Assembly (NCBI RefSeq): GCF_001417775.1
Contig: NZ_BBZJ01000020.1
Location: 1-64,000, forward strand
DNA length: 64,000 nucleotides
Direction: 5' to 3'
Source: Streptomyces sp. TP-A0356
GTDB taxonomy: Bacteria > Actinomycetota > Actinomycetes > Streptomycetales > Streptomycetaceae
Under the pieces are notes generated by a model. The model was not told the DNA's origin. It did no database searches and saw only the letters and a program-made list of their open reading frames with translations. Positions within the stretch are counted from its first letter, which is position 1. Each line of letters opens with the position of its first letter. A program made the translations under genes and the position numbers. Positions 16,820-27,723 of the stretch are shown piece after piece.

Positions 16820-18679
16820 TCAGCCCCCGTACGCGCCGGACGCCGTCAGACGCAGGGCGGTGTCGATCAGCGGGACGTGACTGAAGGCCTGCGGGAAGTT
16901 GCCGACCTGGCGCTGCAGGCGCGGGTCCCACTCCTCGGCGAGCAGGCCCAGGTCGTTGCGCAGGGCGAGCAGCTTCTCGAAGAGCTTGCGGGCCTCGTCC
17001 ACGCGGCCGATCATCGCCAGGTCGTCCGCCATCCAGAACGAGCACGCGAGGAACGCGCCCTCGTCGCCGGGCAGCCCGTCCACGCCCTCCTCCTCGCCCG
17101 AGGTGGGGTAGCGCATGATGAAGCCGTCCGGTGTGGACAGTTCGCGCTGGATCGCCTCGATCGTGCCGATCACGCGCTTGTCGTCCGGCGGCAGGAAGCC
17201 CATCTGCGGAATGAGCAGCAGCGCGGCGTCCAGCTCCTTGGAGCCGTACGACTGCGTGAAGGTGTTGCGCTCCTTGTCGTAGCCCTTCTCGCACACGGCC
17301 CGGTGGATGTCGTCGCGCAGCTCGCGCCACTCCTCGAGCGGGCCGTCGGCGTCCCCGGACTCGATCAGCTTGATCGTGCGGTCGACCGCGACCCAGGCCA
17401 TGACCTTGGAGTGCACGAAGTGACGGCGTGGGCCGCGCACCTCCCAGATGCCCTCGTCCGGCTCGTCCCAGTGCTGCTCCAGATAGCGGATGAGCCTGAG
17501 CTGGAGCAGGGAGGCGTAGTCGTTGCGGGCCAGGCCGGTCATATGGGCCAGGTGCAGGGCCTCGGTGACCTCGCCGTACACGTCCAGCTGCAGCTGGTGC
17601 GCGGCGCCGTTGCCGACGCGCACCGGGGCCGAGTTCTCGTAGCCGGGCAGCCAGTCCAACTCGGCCTCGCCCAGTTCCCGTTCACCTGCGATGCCGTACA
17701 TGATCTGCAGGTTCTCGGGGTCGCCGGCCACCGCCCGCAGCAGCCACTCGCGCCAGGCGCGCGCCTCCTCGCGGTAGCCGGTGCGCAGCAGCGAGGACAG
17801 GGTGATCGCCGCGTCCCGCAGCCAGGTGTAGCGGTAGTCCCAGTTGCGCACGCCGCCGATCTCCTCCGGCAGCGAGGTCGTGGGCGCGGCCACGATGCCG
17901 CCCGTCGGCGCGTAGGTCAGGGCCTTCAGGGTGATCAGGGAGCGGATGACGGCCTCGCGGTAGGGGCCGTGGTACGTACAGTGCTCGACCCACTCCCGCC
18001 AGAACTCCTCGGTCGCCTCCAGCGACTGCTCGGGCTCCGGCATCGGCGGCGGCTCCTTGTGCGAGGGCTGCCACGAGACGGTGAACGCGATCCGGTCACC
18101 GGGCGCGACCGTGAAGTCCGCGTACGTGGTCAGCGCCTTGCCGTAGGTCTCGGCCTGTGTGTCGAACCACACCGAGTCGGGTCCGGCGACGGCCACCGTG
18201 CGCCCCTCGTGCCTGTGCACCCAGGGCACCACGCGCCCGTAGGAGAACCGCATCCGCAGGGCCGACCGCATCGGCACGCGGCCCGTGATGCCCTCCACGA
18301 TCCGGATCAGCTGCGGGGCGCCGTCACGCGGCGGCATGAAGTCGATGACCCGGACCGTGCCGCGCGGGGTGTCCCACTCGGACTCCAGGATGAGGGACTC
18401 GCCCCGGTAGGTCCGCCGGGTGGCCCTCGGCGGACCGGCGTCCGCCGCGTGGGCCGGTCCCAGGCGCCAGAAGCCGTGTTCCTCCGTGCCGAGCAGTCCC
18501 GCGAAGACGGCATGGGAGTCGAAGCGGGGCAGGCACAGCCAATCCACGGTGCCGTCCCGGCAGACCAGCGCCGCGGTCTGCATGTCTCCAATGAGTGCGT
18601 AGTCTTCGATGCGCCCGGCCAATGCAACTCCAGTCGAACGGCCACGTCGCCCCGGAGGGGCGGTCGCTCTTGCGGTCAT
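16820..18679 (-). CDS. Glycoside hydrolase family 15 (glucoamylase/trehalase-like)
   Basis: A 619-aa intracellular GH15 enzyme with no signal peptide. The N-terminal beta-sandwich starts with IEDYALIGDMQTAALV and DGTVDWLCLPRFDS. The alpha/alpha-barrel carries the family motif RNWDYRYTWLRDAAIT around residue 277 and GDEGAFLACSFWMADDLA near the end. Actinobacterial members of this subgroup include trehalases, so trehalose is a plausible substrate. The ATG at 18679 lacks a clear Shine-Dalgarno; a TTG about 19 codons later, after ggag, is an alternative start. Confidence 0.9.
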   Translation of the reverse strand: MTARATAPPGRRGRSTGVALAGRIEDYALIGDMQTAALVCRDGTVDWLCLPRFDSHAVFAGLLGTEEHGFWRLGPAHAADAGPPRATRRTYRGESLILESEWDTPRGTVRVIDFMPPRDGAPQLIRIVEGITGRVPMRSALRMRFSYGRVVPWVHRHEGRTVAVAGPDSVWFDTQAETYGKALTTYADFTVAPGDRIAFTVSWQPSHKEPPPMPEPEQSLEATEEFWREWVEHCTYHGPYREAVIRSLITLKALTYAPTGGIVAAPTTSLPEEIGGVRNWDYRYTWLRDAAITLSSLLRTGYREEARAWREWLLRAVAGDPENLQIMYGIAGERELGEAELDWLPGYENSAPVRVGNGAAHQLQLDVYGEVTEALHLAHMTGLARNDYASLLQLRLIRYLEQHWDEPDEGIWEVRGPRRHFVHSKVMAWVAVDRTIKLIESGDADGPLEEWRELRDDIHRAVCEKGYDKERNTFTQSYGSKELDAALLLIPQMGFLPPDDKRVIGTIEAIQRELSTPDGFIMRYPTSGEEEGVDGLPGDEGAFLACSFWMADDLAMIGRVDEARKLFEKLLALRNDLGLLAEEWDPRLQRQVGNFPQAFSHVPLIDTALRLTASGAYGG

Positions 18680-19093
18680 GGGATCGGTGAGAACGTTCGT
18701 TGTTCACCGACCCATTCGAAAATGAAGCAGTCGATGTTCAACGAACTGACGAGCTCTTGTTGTTCCGGTGACGGGCGGGGGTGGTGCCGTTTGCCGGGAG
18801 TGCTCGGCAGCGAGTGTCCGAGCAGGATACGACGCACCTCGATGATCCGCTTGCCCCGCCGGGCAACGAGACTGGTCCGAACGAGTGGGTCACGGGTGAC
18901 CGCCGCGCGTCCATGGTGACACGTGCGCGGAGTGTGGCCGGAAGCAGTCCTGTCCTGGCGCTGATACGCTGGTAGCCCGTGGACCGGTGGGCTCGAAACC
19001 CCCGAACCGCAGCGACGGCACCCCCGGAAAGATCCTTCGGAAGGTCAGCCGTACCGCACCCCAAACCGCGACCACGGGAGCCCCCTCTTGGCC
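18680..19093. other. Divergent intergenic region between GH15 gene and pyrG
   Basis: A 414-bp region that must hold the promoters of both divergent genes. On the GH15 side there are several gttc/gaac half-sites, including gaacgttc at 18691-18698 and gttcaacgaac near 18735. On the pyrG side a possible -10 (tacgct near 18964) is followed by gggctc at 18989-18994. A gggag sits before the pyrG start. I find no gene in it. Confidence 0.5.
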
Positions 19094-20755
<1,662 letters not shown>

Positions 20756-20841
20756 CGCAAGCGCTGTACGGTGACCGGGGTGGGCGTCCTTCGGGAGGCG
20801 TACCCCGGTTTTCGTGCAAGGCGTGGGAGGAACAGGGCGAC

Positions 20842-21468
20842 ATGACGATCAAGGACACCCCCGAGGAGTGGGAAGTCAGGGCGAGTGAGACCCCGTTCGT
20901 CGGCAAGAAGACCTCCGTCCGTGCCGACGACGTGGTCATGCCCGACGGCTCGGTCGCCCGCCGTGACTACCAGATCCATCCCGGATCGGTGGCCGTCGTC
21001 GCCCTCGACGACCAGGGCCGTGTGGTGGTGGTGCAGCAGTACCGCCACCCGGTGCGCCACAAGCTCTGGGAGATCCCGGCCGGGCTCCTCGACGTCCCCG
21101 GCGAGAACCCGCTGCACGCCGCCCAGCGCGAGCTGTACGAGGAGGCGCACGTCAAGGCCGAGAACTGGCGTGTGCTGGCCGACATCTACACCTCGCCCGG
21201 CGGCTGCGACGAGGCCGTGCGCATCTACCTGGCCCGCGATCTGTCCGAGGCCGAGGGGCAGCGCTTCGAGGTGGAGGACGAGGAGGCCGACATGGAGCTG
21301 GCTCGGGTGCCGGTGCAGGAGCTCGTCCGCGGGGTGCTGGCCGGGGACCTCCACAACACCTGCCTCGTCGTCGGTGTGCTCTCGCTGGTCGCCGCACAGC
21401 AGGGCGACGGACTGGACGCCTTGCGCCCGGCCGAGGCGCCGTGGCCGGCGCGGCCCTTCGAGGCCTGA
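20842..21468 (+). CDS. Nudix hydrolase, ADP-ribose pyrophosphatase type
   Basis: A 208-aa Nudix protein. The Nudix region is LLDVPGENPLHAAQRELYEEAHV. It has one residue more than usual before the first Glu, and His where a Gly is common after the EE pair. Both variants keep the metal-binding RELxEE core. It is expected to cleave ADP-ribose or related nucleotide sugars. The ATG at 20842 has ggagg 11 bases upstream. The pair pyrG-Nudix is conserved (Rv1699-Rv1700 in M. tuberculosis). Confidence 0.92.
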   Translation: MTIKDTPEEWEVRASETPFVGKKTSVRADDVVMPDGSVARRDYQIHPGSVAVVALDDQGRVVVVQQYRHPVRHKLWEIPAGLLDVPGENPLHAAQRELYEEAHVKAENWRVLADIYTSPGGCDEAVRIYLARDLSEAEGQRFEVEDEEADMELARVPVQELVRGVLAGDLHNTCLVVGVLSLVAAQQGDGLDALRPAEAPWPARPFEA

Positions 21469-21487
21469 GAACGCAAGCGCGGCCCGG

Positions 21488-22120
21488 CTCGGGCGCGATG
21501 CCGATGCGCTGCCGCCGGCCGGGGCGCGATGCCGATGCGCTGCCGCTGGCCGGGGCGCGGTGCCGATGTGCTGCCGCTGGCCGGGGCGCGGTGCCGATGC
21601 GGCGTTGTCCGTCGGGGGTCGGGACTCGCGGGTTCGGCTTCGCTGGTCGGGTGTGGGGCCAGTGCGCTGCCGCTGGTCGAGGTGTGGTGCCGATGCGGCG
21701 CTGTCCGTCGGGGGTCGGGACTCGCGGGTTCGGCTTCGCCGGCCGGGGCACGGTGCCGATGTGCTGCCGCCGGCCGGGGCGCGGTGCCGATGTGGCGTCG
21801 TCCGTAGGGGGCGCGCGGATTCGGCATGGCTGGTCGAGGTGTGGTGTCGATGCGGCGCTGTCCGTCCGGGGGTCGGGGGTCTCGGGGGTTCGGCTTCGCC
21901 GGCCGGGGCACGGTGCCGATGTGCTGCCGCCGGCCGGGGCGCGGTGCCGATGTGGCGTCGTCCGTGGGGGCGCGCGGATTCGCATGGCTGGTCGGGGCGT
22001 GAGGTCGATGTGGCGTCGTCCGTCGGGGCCTGGTGCCGATCCGGCGCCGTCCGTCGGGGCGTCGCGCCCATCCGTCACCACCGGCCGGGGCCTCGCGTCC
22101 CATCCGCCCCGGGCCTCATG
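21488..22120 (+). repeat. GC-rich mosaic repeat block, non-coding
   Basis: About 630 bp are built from copies of a core ggccggggcgcggtgccgatg joined to tails of different length. The first three units are exactly 31 bp apart (cores at 21517, 21548, 21579). Later units have tails of about 30 to 65 bp that recur in the same order (for example the gcggcgctgtccgtcgggggtcggg tail and the ggcgtcgtccgt tail). Unit lengths are not multiples of three, and frames open on both strands only because of composition, so it is judged non-coding. The units decay toward 22120. There is no constant repeat with unique spacers, so it is not a CRISPR array. Confidence 0.88.
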
Positions 22121-22279
22121 CCCATCCCATACCTCCGGTCGTACGATCGCCTGATCCGATCGGGGGACTCGTCCGCCGTGCTCGGCCGGGATCGTCGCAG
22201 AGCGTGAACTAGGCTCAGGGCACGACCCGCCTTCAAGGCCCGGCGGGCCCGTGGGAGCAGTGGGACGGGAGCGAGGCCC

Positions 22280-24349
22280 GTGACGGATCAGGCGGTGGAC
22301 ACAGGCGGCAGCGAGCTGTCGGAGGGCATCCGGAGTCCCGCCGCCGCGGACGGTCACTTCCTCGGCCGTACAAGGGAGTTGAAAGAGCTCCTGATCGACA
22401 TCGAGCGCGCGGGACTCGACACCCTCTCCGGCCGCAAGGCGCCCCGCGCCCGGGTGCTGCTCATCGCGGGACAGCCCGGTTCGGGGCGTACGGCGCTCGC
22501 CGAGGAGTTGGTCCGGCAGGTCGCGCACCGTTACCAGGACGGCGTGCTGCGCGCCCGCCTCAGTGAGCCCGACGGCACCCCCGTACCCACCGAGCGCACC
22601 GCCCGGGAGCTGCTGACCGCCCTCGGCCTGCCCACCCCGCCCGGCGCCGCCGAGGACGAGCTGGGCCAGACGGTGCGCGAGGCCCTCGGGGAGCGTCGCG
22701 CACTGCTCCTGCTCGACGACGCGGTGAACGCGGAACAGGTCGACGCGCTGCTGCCGGACACGCCCGGCTGCCTCGTCGTCGCCGTCTCCCGAGGCCCGCT
22801 GACCGGCATCGCGGACGTGCGGCCCTGCACCCTCGGTGGTCTGGACACCAAGTCCGCCCTGGAACTGCTCACCCGGTACACCGGCTCGGTGCGCATCACC
22901 GTCGACCCGAGCGCCGCGGAGGGGCTGGTGGAGCAGTGCGCGGGCCAGCCCGCCGCGCTGGTCCTCGCCGGCGGCTGGCTGGCCGCCCGCCCCCAGGCAG
23001 CCGTCGCCGATCTGGCCCGGCATCTGCGCAGCCGGGACGACCAGGGGCCGCCGTCGGCCCGCATCTTCCGGCTGTCGTACGCGGACCTGCCGGGCGCCCC
23101 CCAGCGGATGCTGCGCCTGCTCTCCCTCGCCCCCGCCGGTGTCGTCGACCCGCACACCGCCTCCGCGCTCGCCGGGTGCTCGGTGGAGGCGGCCGGCACC
23201 GTCCTCGACGACCTCACCTCCCTCGGTCTTCTGCGCAGAGCCGATTCGCCTCTGCGGCAGTACGAGGTCCCCGGCTGTCTGCTGACCCTGCTGCGTGCCC
23301 TCGCCGACAGCGAGGACCGCCCGGGCGAGCTGCAGCTGGCCCGCGCCAGGATGCTGGAGCGGACCGTACGACTGCTGCAGTCGTGCCGTGCGATCACCGA
23401 GACCGACAGCCCGCAGGCCCGTGAGAAGCTCGCCTCCCTGCCCCGGGCCCTGCGCTTCTCGAGCCCGCGGGCGGCCGAGGACTGGCTGCGCGCCCGGCAG
23501 CCCGCGCTGCTGGCCGCGGCCCGGCTCGCGGTCGCCGACGGCGAGCTGGACACCCTGGCCCGCCGCCTGATGGCCGCGCTGGTGAGGGCCATGGTCGCCC
23601 ACTTCGGCACCCGGGCGGCCGCACCCGAGCTGTACGGCATCCACCGGCTCGTCCTCGACATCGCCGTGCGCCGCGATCTGCCCCGCGAGCAGGCCGCGGC
23701 CCTGCTGAATCTCGCGGACCTGGACGCGCAGACCGGCCGCACCGCGGAGGCGCTGGCCCGCTACCGGTCCGCGCTGGACGCCGGACGACGCGCGAACGAC
23801 CCGTATGCGACGGGCCGCGCGATGGAATCCGTAGGCGGCGCCCACCAGGAGCTGGGGGACTACGACCGGGCCACCGACTGGTACGGCCGGGCGCTGGCCC
23901 AGCGGCTCGCCCGTGACGAGCGCGCCGAGGCCGCCCGGCTCTACGGTCGCCTCGCCACCGTGCACACCTACGCGGGCCGCTACGGCGAGGCGCAGCGCAA
24001 CTGGCGCGCGGCCATCGCCGGGCACCGCAGGAACGGCGATGTCGCCGCCCACGCACGGGCATTGAGCGAGCTGGCCCGCGTCCAGGAGTACGCCGGGCGG
24101 CCCGAGGAGTCGCTGCGCACCTGCCAGGAGGCGGTCGAGTGGGCGCGGCGCGCGCAGGACACGCGGCTGCAGGCGGCGCTGCAGCTCAGGCTGGCCGACA
24201 CCCTGGAGCGCCTCGGGGACCCGGCGGCCGCCGGTCTGCACCGCGGTGCGGCGGAGCGATTGCTGGCCGACGGGGCCCAGCAGGGCGACTCCGAGCCGGA
24301 ACAGAGCGCTAACGCCTGCGAAATCCGCAGTACATCTGCTGAAGATTGA
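22280..24349 (+). CDS. STAND-type NTPase with C-terminal tetratricopeptide repeats
   Basis: A 689-aa multidomain protein. Residues 25-330 form an NB-ARC-like NTPase module: FLGRTRELKELL, P-loop GQPGSGRT (residues 64-71), and the Walker B RALLLLDDAVN. The Walker A lysine is replaced by Arg (R70), which may weaken ATP hydrolysis. A winged-helix-like segment with LSLAPAGVVDPHTASALAGC follows. The C-terminal third is TPRs (for example LLNLADLDAQTGRTAEALAR). There is no DNA-binding SARP domain. Such proteins are signalling scaffolds; the role is unknown. The GTG at 22280 has a gggag upstream. It sits between the repeat block and ald. Confidence 0.85.
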   Translation: MTDQAVDTGGSELSEGIRSPAAADGHFLGRTRELKELLIDIERAGLDTLSGRKAPRARVLLIAGQPGSGRTALAEELVRQVAHRYQDGVLRARLSEPDGTPVPTERTARELLTALGLPTPPGAAEDELGQTVREALGERRALLLLDDAVNAEQVDALLPDTPGCLVVAVSRGPLTGIADVRPCTLGGLDTKSALELLTRYTGSVRITVDPSAAEGLVEQCAGQPAALVLAGGWLAARPQAAVADLARHLRSRDDQGPPSARIFRLSYADLPGAPQRMLRLLSLAPAGVVDPHTASALAGCSVEAAGTVLDDLTSLGLLRRADSPLRQYEVPGCLLTLLRALADSEDRPGELQLARARMLERTVRLLQSCRAITETDSPQAREKLASLPRALRFSSPRAAEDWLRARQPALLAAARLAVADGELDTLARRLMAALVRAMVAHFGTRAAAPELYGIHRLVLDIAVRRDLPREQAAALLNLADLDAQTGRTAEALARYRSALDAGRRANDPYATGRAMESVGGAHQELGDYDRATDWYGRALAQRLARDERAEAARLYGRLATVHTYAGRYGEAQRNWRAAIAGHRRNGDVAAHARALSELARVQEYAGRPEESLRTCQEAVEWARRAQDTRLQAALQLRLADTLERLGDPAAAGLHRGAAERLLADGAQQGDSEPEQSANACEIRSTSAED

Positions 24350-24493
24350 TGCAATGGAAGGCTAGACAGCTGGAACGCCTTCATTAGACTGGCTCTGCCG
24401 CACCTTCTCCTGCGGTGTCTCCCGGTGTGCCACGCACGCCCGGGTATGTCTTGCAATGCCCCCACATTCCCTGAGCCAAGGACCGTGATCGAC

Positions 24494-25609
24494 GTGAAGG
24501 TCGGCATCCCCCGCGAGGTCAAGAACAACGAGTTCCGGGTGGCCATCACCCCCGCCGGCGTGCACGAGCTGGTGCGCAACGGGCACCAGGTCGTCGTCGA
24601 GCGGCACGCCGGCGTCGGCTCCTCGATCCCGGACGAGGAGTACGTGGCGGCCGGAGCGCAGATCCTGGAGAGCGCCGACGAGGTCTGGGCCACCGCCGAC
24701 CTGCTGCTGAAGGTCAAGGAGCCCGTCGCCGAGGAGTACCACCGCCTCCGCAAGGACCAGATCCTCTTCACCTACCTGCACCTGGCGGCGTCCAAGGAGT
24801 GCACGGACGCGCTGCTGGAGTCCGGCACCACGGCGATCGCGTACGAGACGGTCGAGCTGCCGAACCGCGCCCTGCCGCTGCTCGCCCCCATGTCCGAGGT
24901 CGCGGGCCGGCTGGCCCCCCAGGTCGGCGCCTACCACCTGATGCGCGCCGCCGGCGGCCGCGGTGTGCTGCCCGGCGGTGTCCCGGGTGTGCCCGCCGCC
25001 AAGGCCGTGGTCATCGGCGGCGGCGTGTCCGGCTGGAACGCCGCGCAGATCGCGATCGGCATGGGCTTCCACGTCACCCTGCTCGACAGGGACATCAACA
25101 AGCTCAAGGAGGCGGACAAGATCTTCGGCACGAAGATCCAGACCGTCGTCTCCAACACCTTCGAGCTGGAGAAGGCCTGCCTGGAGGCCGACCTCGTGAT
25201 CGGCGCCGTGCTCATCCCGGGCGCCAAGGCCCCGAAGCTGGTCACCAACGAGCTGGTCTCGCGGATGAAGGCCGGAAGTGTCCTTGTCGACATTGCCATC
25301 GACCAGGGTGGCTGCTTCGAGGACTCCCGTCCGACCACGCACGCCGAGCCGACCTTCAAGGTCCACGAGTCGGTCTTCTACTGCGTCGCCAACATGCCCG
25401 GCGCCGTCCCCAACACCTCCACCTACGCGCTGACGAACGCCACGCTGCCCTACATCGTGGAGCTCGCCAACCGCGGCTGGGTCGAGGCGCTCCGCCGCGA
25501 CGCCGCGCTTGCCAGGGGCCTCAACACCCATGACGGCAAGGTGGTTTACAAGGAGGTCGCCGAGGCGCACGGCCTGGAGCACATGGACCTGGAGTCCCTG
25601 CTCGGCTAG
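24494..25609 (+). CDS. Alanine dehydrogenase
   Basis: A 371-aa NAD-dependent alanine dehydrogenase interconverting alanine with pyruvate and ammonia. It starts with the family-typical KVGIPREVKNNEFRVAITP, has the catalytic region KVKEP and LFTYLHLAA, and a Rossmann motif VVIGGGVSGWNAAQIA. The GTG at 24494 has AAGGA at 24478-24482, 11 bases upstream, and gives the normal family N-terminus; a GTG at 24485 is too close to that site. A strong terminator lies about 75 bp downstream. Confidence 0.95.
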   Translation: MKVGIPREVKNNEFRVAITPAGVHELVRNGHQVVVERHAGVGSSIPDEEYVAAGAQILESADEVWATADLLLKVKEPVAEEYHRLRKDQILFTYLHLAASKECTDALLESGTTAIAYETVELPNRALPLLAPMSEVAGRLAPQVGAYHLMRAAGGRGVLPGGVPGVPAAKAVVIGGGVSGWNAAQIAIGMGFHVTLLDRDINKLKEADKIFGTKIQTVVSNTFELEKACLEADLVIGAVLIPGAKAPKLVTNELVSRMKAGSVLVDIAIDQGGCFEDSRPTTHAEPTFKVHESVFYCVANMPGAVPNTSTYALTNATLPYIVELANRGWVEALRRDAALARGLNTHDGKVVYKEVAEAHGLEHMDLESLLG

Positions 25610-25683
25610 GCCGGCCACGGCCCGGGTTCGATTTCCCGGCGTCACAAGGCGATAGGTCAACTCTCCTCGTCAACACCGCGCAG

Positions 25684-25716
25684 CCGGCCGGACCTTGCCC
25701 GACAAGGTCCGGCCGG
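25684..25716 (+). terminator. ald terminator
   Basis: A perfect 13-bp stem (25684-25696 with 25704-25716) with a 7-nt loop lies 75 bp after the ald stop. It has no long T-run but is strong enough to serve as a Streptomyces terminator. Confidence 0.8.
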
Positions 25717-25976
25717 ATGTGTGTATGGTCACTTTGCGACACTCGTTCAACTCGCGTCGAACGCAACTCTTTAACCGTTTCGCACACCGGTGAAACCTGA
25801 CGAACGGCGCCCGGACACCCTTGACAGCGGGATGTTTCATTGCCGACACATCGGGCCGGGTCCGGCGGATTGTGTTGCTGCGGACCGCCGACACGCCATA
25901 GAGTCGCCAACCGTCGGCATGGTGCCACGCTGACCTATCTAGAAGTTTCCTGGTCACCAAGGAGGTAAGACGACTT
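25717..25976 (+). promoter_or_regulatory. Promoter region of the parA-scpAB operon
   Basis: A candidate HrdB-type promoter has -35 ttgctg (25875-25880), an 18-bp spacer and -10 tagagt (25899-25904). A separate ttgaca occurs near 25820 without a good -10. An unusually complete Shine-Dalgarno, aaggaggt, lies near 25960-25967 before the GTG at 25977. No gene is seen in this stretch. Confidence 0.5.
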
Positions 25977-27152
25977 GTGAATGAGTCGACATTTACTCCC
26001 GGGGGTGGTCAACCAGGAATGCCTGCGCGGGGCACGGGCCCCACGGGGCTCGAGGCTGTCGGCTCCGTCGCTGTCCGTACCTTCGCAGCCCACCAGAGCC
26101 AGAGCCCCCACCTGGCTCAGACAGCACCCCAGAGCATGGATGGCCAACACGTGAACGCCATGGCCGGCAACGGAAGTGGCGAGGTCCACACCCACTTCGC
26201 CGACTACGACGAACTGCCCGACGGGCACTTCTACGACCCCGACGCCGAGTACGAGCCCGACCCCGAGTACGCGGCCACGCTCGCGCCCGACGCGGCACGC
26301 CAGCGCCGCGAGCGCATCGGCCCGACCGGCCGTCCGCTGCCGTACTTCCCGATCCCGGGCCCGCTGACCGACCACGGCCCGGCGAAGATCATCGCGATGT
26401 GCAACCAGAAGGGCGGCGTCGGCAAGACGACGTCGACCATCAACCTGGGCGCCGCGCTCGCGGAGTACGGGCGCCGGGTGCTGCTCGTCGACTTCGACCC
26501 GCAGGGCGCGCTGTCCGTGGGTCTCGGCGTCAATCCCATGGAGCTCGACCTCACCGTCTACAACCTGCTCATGGAGCGGGGCATGTCCGCGGACGAGGTC
26601 CTGCTGAAGACCGCGGTCCCGAACATGGACCTGCTGCCGAGCAACATCGACCTCTCGGCGGCCGAGGTCCAGCTGGTGTCGGAGGTCGCGCGCGAGTCGA
26701 CCCTCCAGCGCGCCCTCAAGCCGCTGTTGCCCGACTACGACTACATCGTGATCGACTGTCAGCCCTCACTCGGTCTGCTCACCGTCAACGCGCTCACCGC
26801 GGCGCACAAGGTGATCGTGCCGCTGGAGTGCGAGTTCTTCGCGCTGCGCGGTGTCGCGCTGCTCACCGAGACCATCGAGAAGGTCCAGGAGCGGCTCAAC
26901 CCCGAGCTGGAGCTCGACGGCATCCTCGCCACGATGTACGACTCCCGGACCGTGCACAGCCGTGAGGTCCTCGCGCGGGTCGTCGAGGCGTTCGACGACC
27001 ACGTCTACCACACGGTGATCGGCCGGACCGTGCGCTTCCCGGAGACCACGGTCGCCGGTGAGCCCATCACCACCTACGCCTCCAACTCCGTCGGTGCCGC
27101 CGCCTACCGCCAGCTCGCCAGGGAGGTGCTCGCCCGGTGTCACGCCGAGTGA
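25977..27152 (+). CDS. ParA-like ATPase (second, orphan ParA)
   Basis: A 391-aa ParA/Soj-family ATPase. The first 130 residues form a disordered, acidic extension; the ATPase follows with the deviant Walker A NQKGGVGKTTSTINL, LLVDFDPQGALSVG (A' box) and YIVIDCQPSLGLLTVNAL (Walker B). It is not the oriC-linked parA, since no parB follows. It is the first gene of an operon with an RHH protein and the ScpA/ScpB condensin subunits, so a role in chromosome organisation is likely. It corresponds by position to Rv1708 of M. tuberculosis. The GTG at 25977 has a near-perfect aaggaggt. Confidence 0.9.
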   Translation: MNESTFTPGGGQPGMPARGTGPTGLEAVGSVAVRTFAAHQSQSPHLAQTAPQSMDGQHVNAMAGNGSGEVHTHFADYDELPDGHFYDPDAEYEPDPEYAATLAPDAARQRRERIGPTGRPLPYFPIPGPLTDHGPAKIIAMCNQKGGVGKTTSTINLGAALAEYGRRVLLVDFDPQGALSVGLGVNPMELDLTVYNLLMERGMSADEVLLKTAVPNMDLLPSNIDLSAAEVQLVSEVARESTLQRALKPLLPDYDYIVIDCQPSLGLLTVNALTAAHKVIVPLECEFFALRGVALLTETIEKVQERLNPELELDGILATMYDSRTVHSREVLARVVEAFDDHVYHTVIGRTVRFPETTVAGEPITTYASNSVGAAAYRQLAREVLARCHAE

Positions 27153-27703
27153 GTCTGCCGGGGGCCGACGAGCTGTTCCGTACCACCGGGGGAATGGGAC
27201 TGCAGGCGTCCACCCCCAGGCGCCAGGCCAACGGCGAGGCCCGGGTGCCGGCTCCCGCGGGCGAGAGCGACGCCACGGCCGCGGCGGAGGACGCACCGCC
27301 GTCGGTGCCCGTGCAGGGCGGCGACGGGGAGGGCGACGAGCACGTCGCGGCGGATGCCGTGGAGGCGGAGGCCGGGGAGTCCCGCTCGCGGTCCACGACC
27401 GCCGAGCGGCCGGCGCGCCGCCAGGAGGCGCAGGAAGGTTCTGCCGCGGCCCAGCCGCGCAAGCGGGGACGTGCGGCCGGGCGGCGGCCCAGCGGGCGGG
27501 AACGGCACGACGAGAAGATCACCGTCTACGTGTCCGCGGAGGAACTGATGGACCTCGAGCATGCGCGCCTCGTGCTCCGGGGTGAGCACGGGCTCGCGGT
27601 CGACCGCGGGCGGATCGTGCGCGAGGCGGTCGCCGTGGTGCTGGCGGATCTGGAGTCCCGGGGGGACGCGAGCATCCTGGTACGTCGGCTTCGCGGGCGG
27701 TGA
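27137..27703 (+). CDS. Small basic RHH-like partner of the ParA-like ATPase
   Basis: A 188-aa protein. The first 115 residues are low-complexity and charged; residues from about 120 (KITVYVSAEELMDLEHARL, then DRGRIVREAVAVVLADLE) look like a ribbon-helix-helix DNA-binding fold. Its start overlaps the end of parA. The GTG at 27137 is preceded by gggaggtg; a GTG at 27149 overlapping the parA stop is the alternative. A DNA-binding adaptor for the ParA-like protein is the most natural reading, as in ParF-ParG type systems, but this is inference. Confidence 0.8.
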   Translation: MSRRVSLPGADELFRTTGGMGLQASTPRRQANGEARVPAPAGESDATAAAEDAPPSVPVQGGDGEGDEHVAADAVEAEAGESRSRSTTAERPARRQEAQEGSAAAQPRKRGRAAGRRPSGRERHDEKITVYVSAEELMDLEHARLVLRGEHGLAVDRGRIVREAVAVVLADLESRGDASILVRRLRGR

Positions 27704-27723
27704 GCAGGTAGCCTGCGACGGCT

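Noticed and set aside
21488..22120. Possible CRISPR array
   Set aside because: The units have no constant repeat separated by unique equal-length spacers; tails themselves recur and no cas gene is near.
21152..24241. Large minus-strand frames across the repeat block and the STAND gene
   Set aside because: They run through two real plus-strand genes and the repeat block; translation is repetitive Arg/Pro/Ala/His without domain features.
25619..25648. tRNA-like 3' end (gggttcgatttccc) after ald as a possible attachment site
   Set aside because: The T-loop position has a mismatch at the closing pair and there is no cloverleaf, direct repeat or integrase; it is better explained as a simple hairpin.
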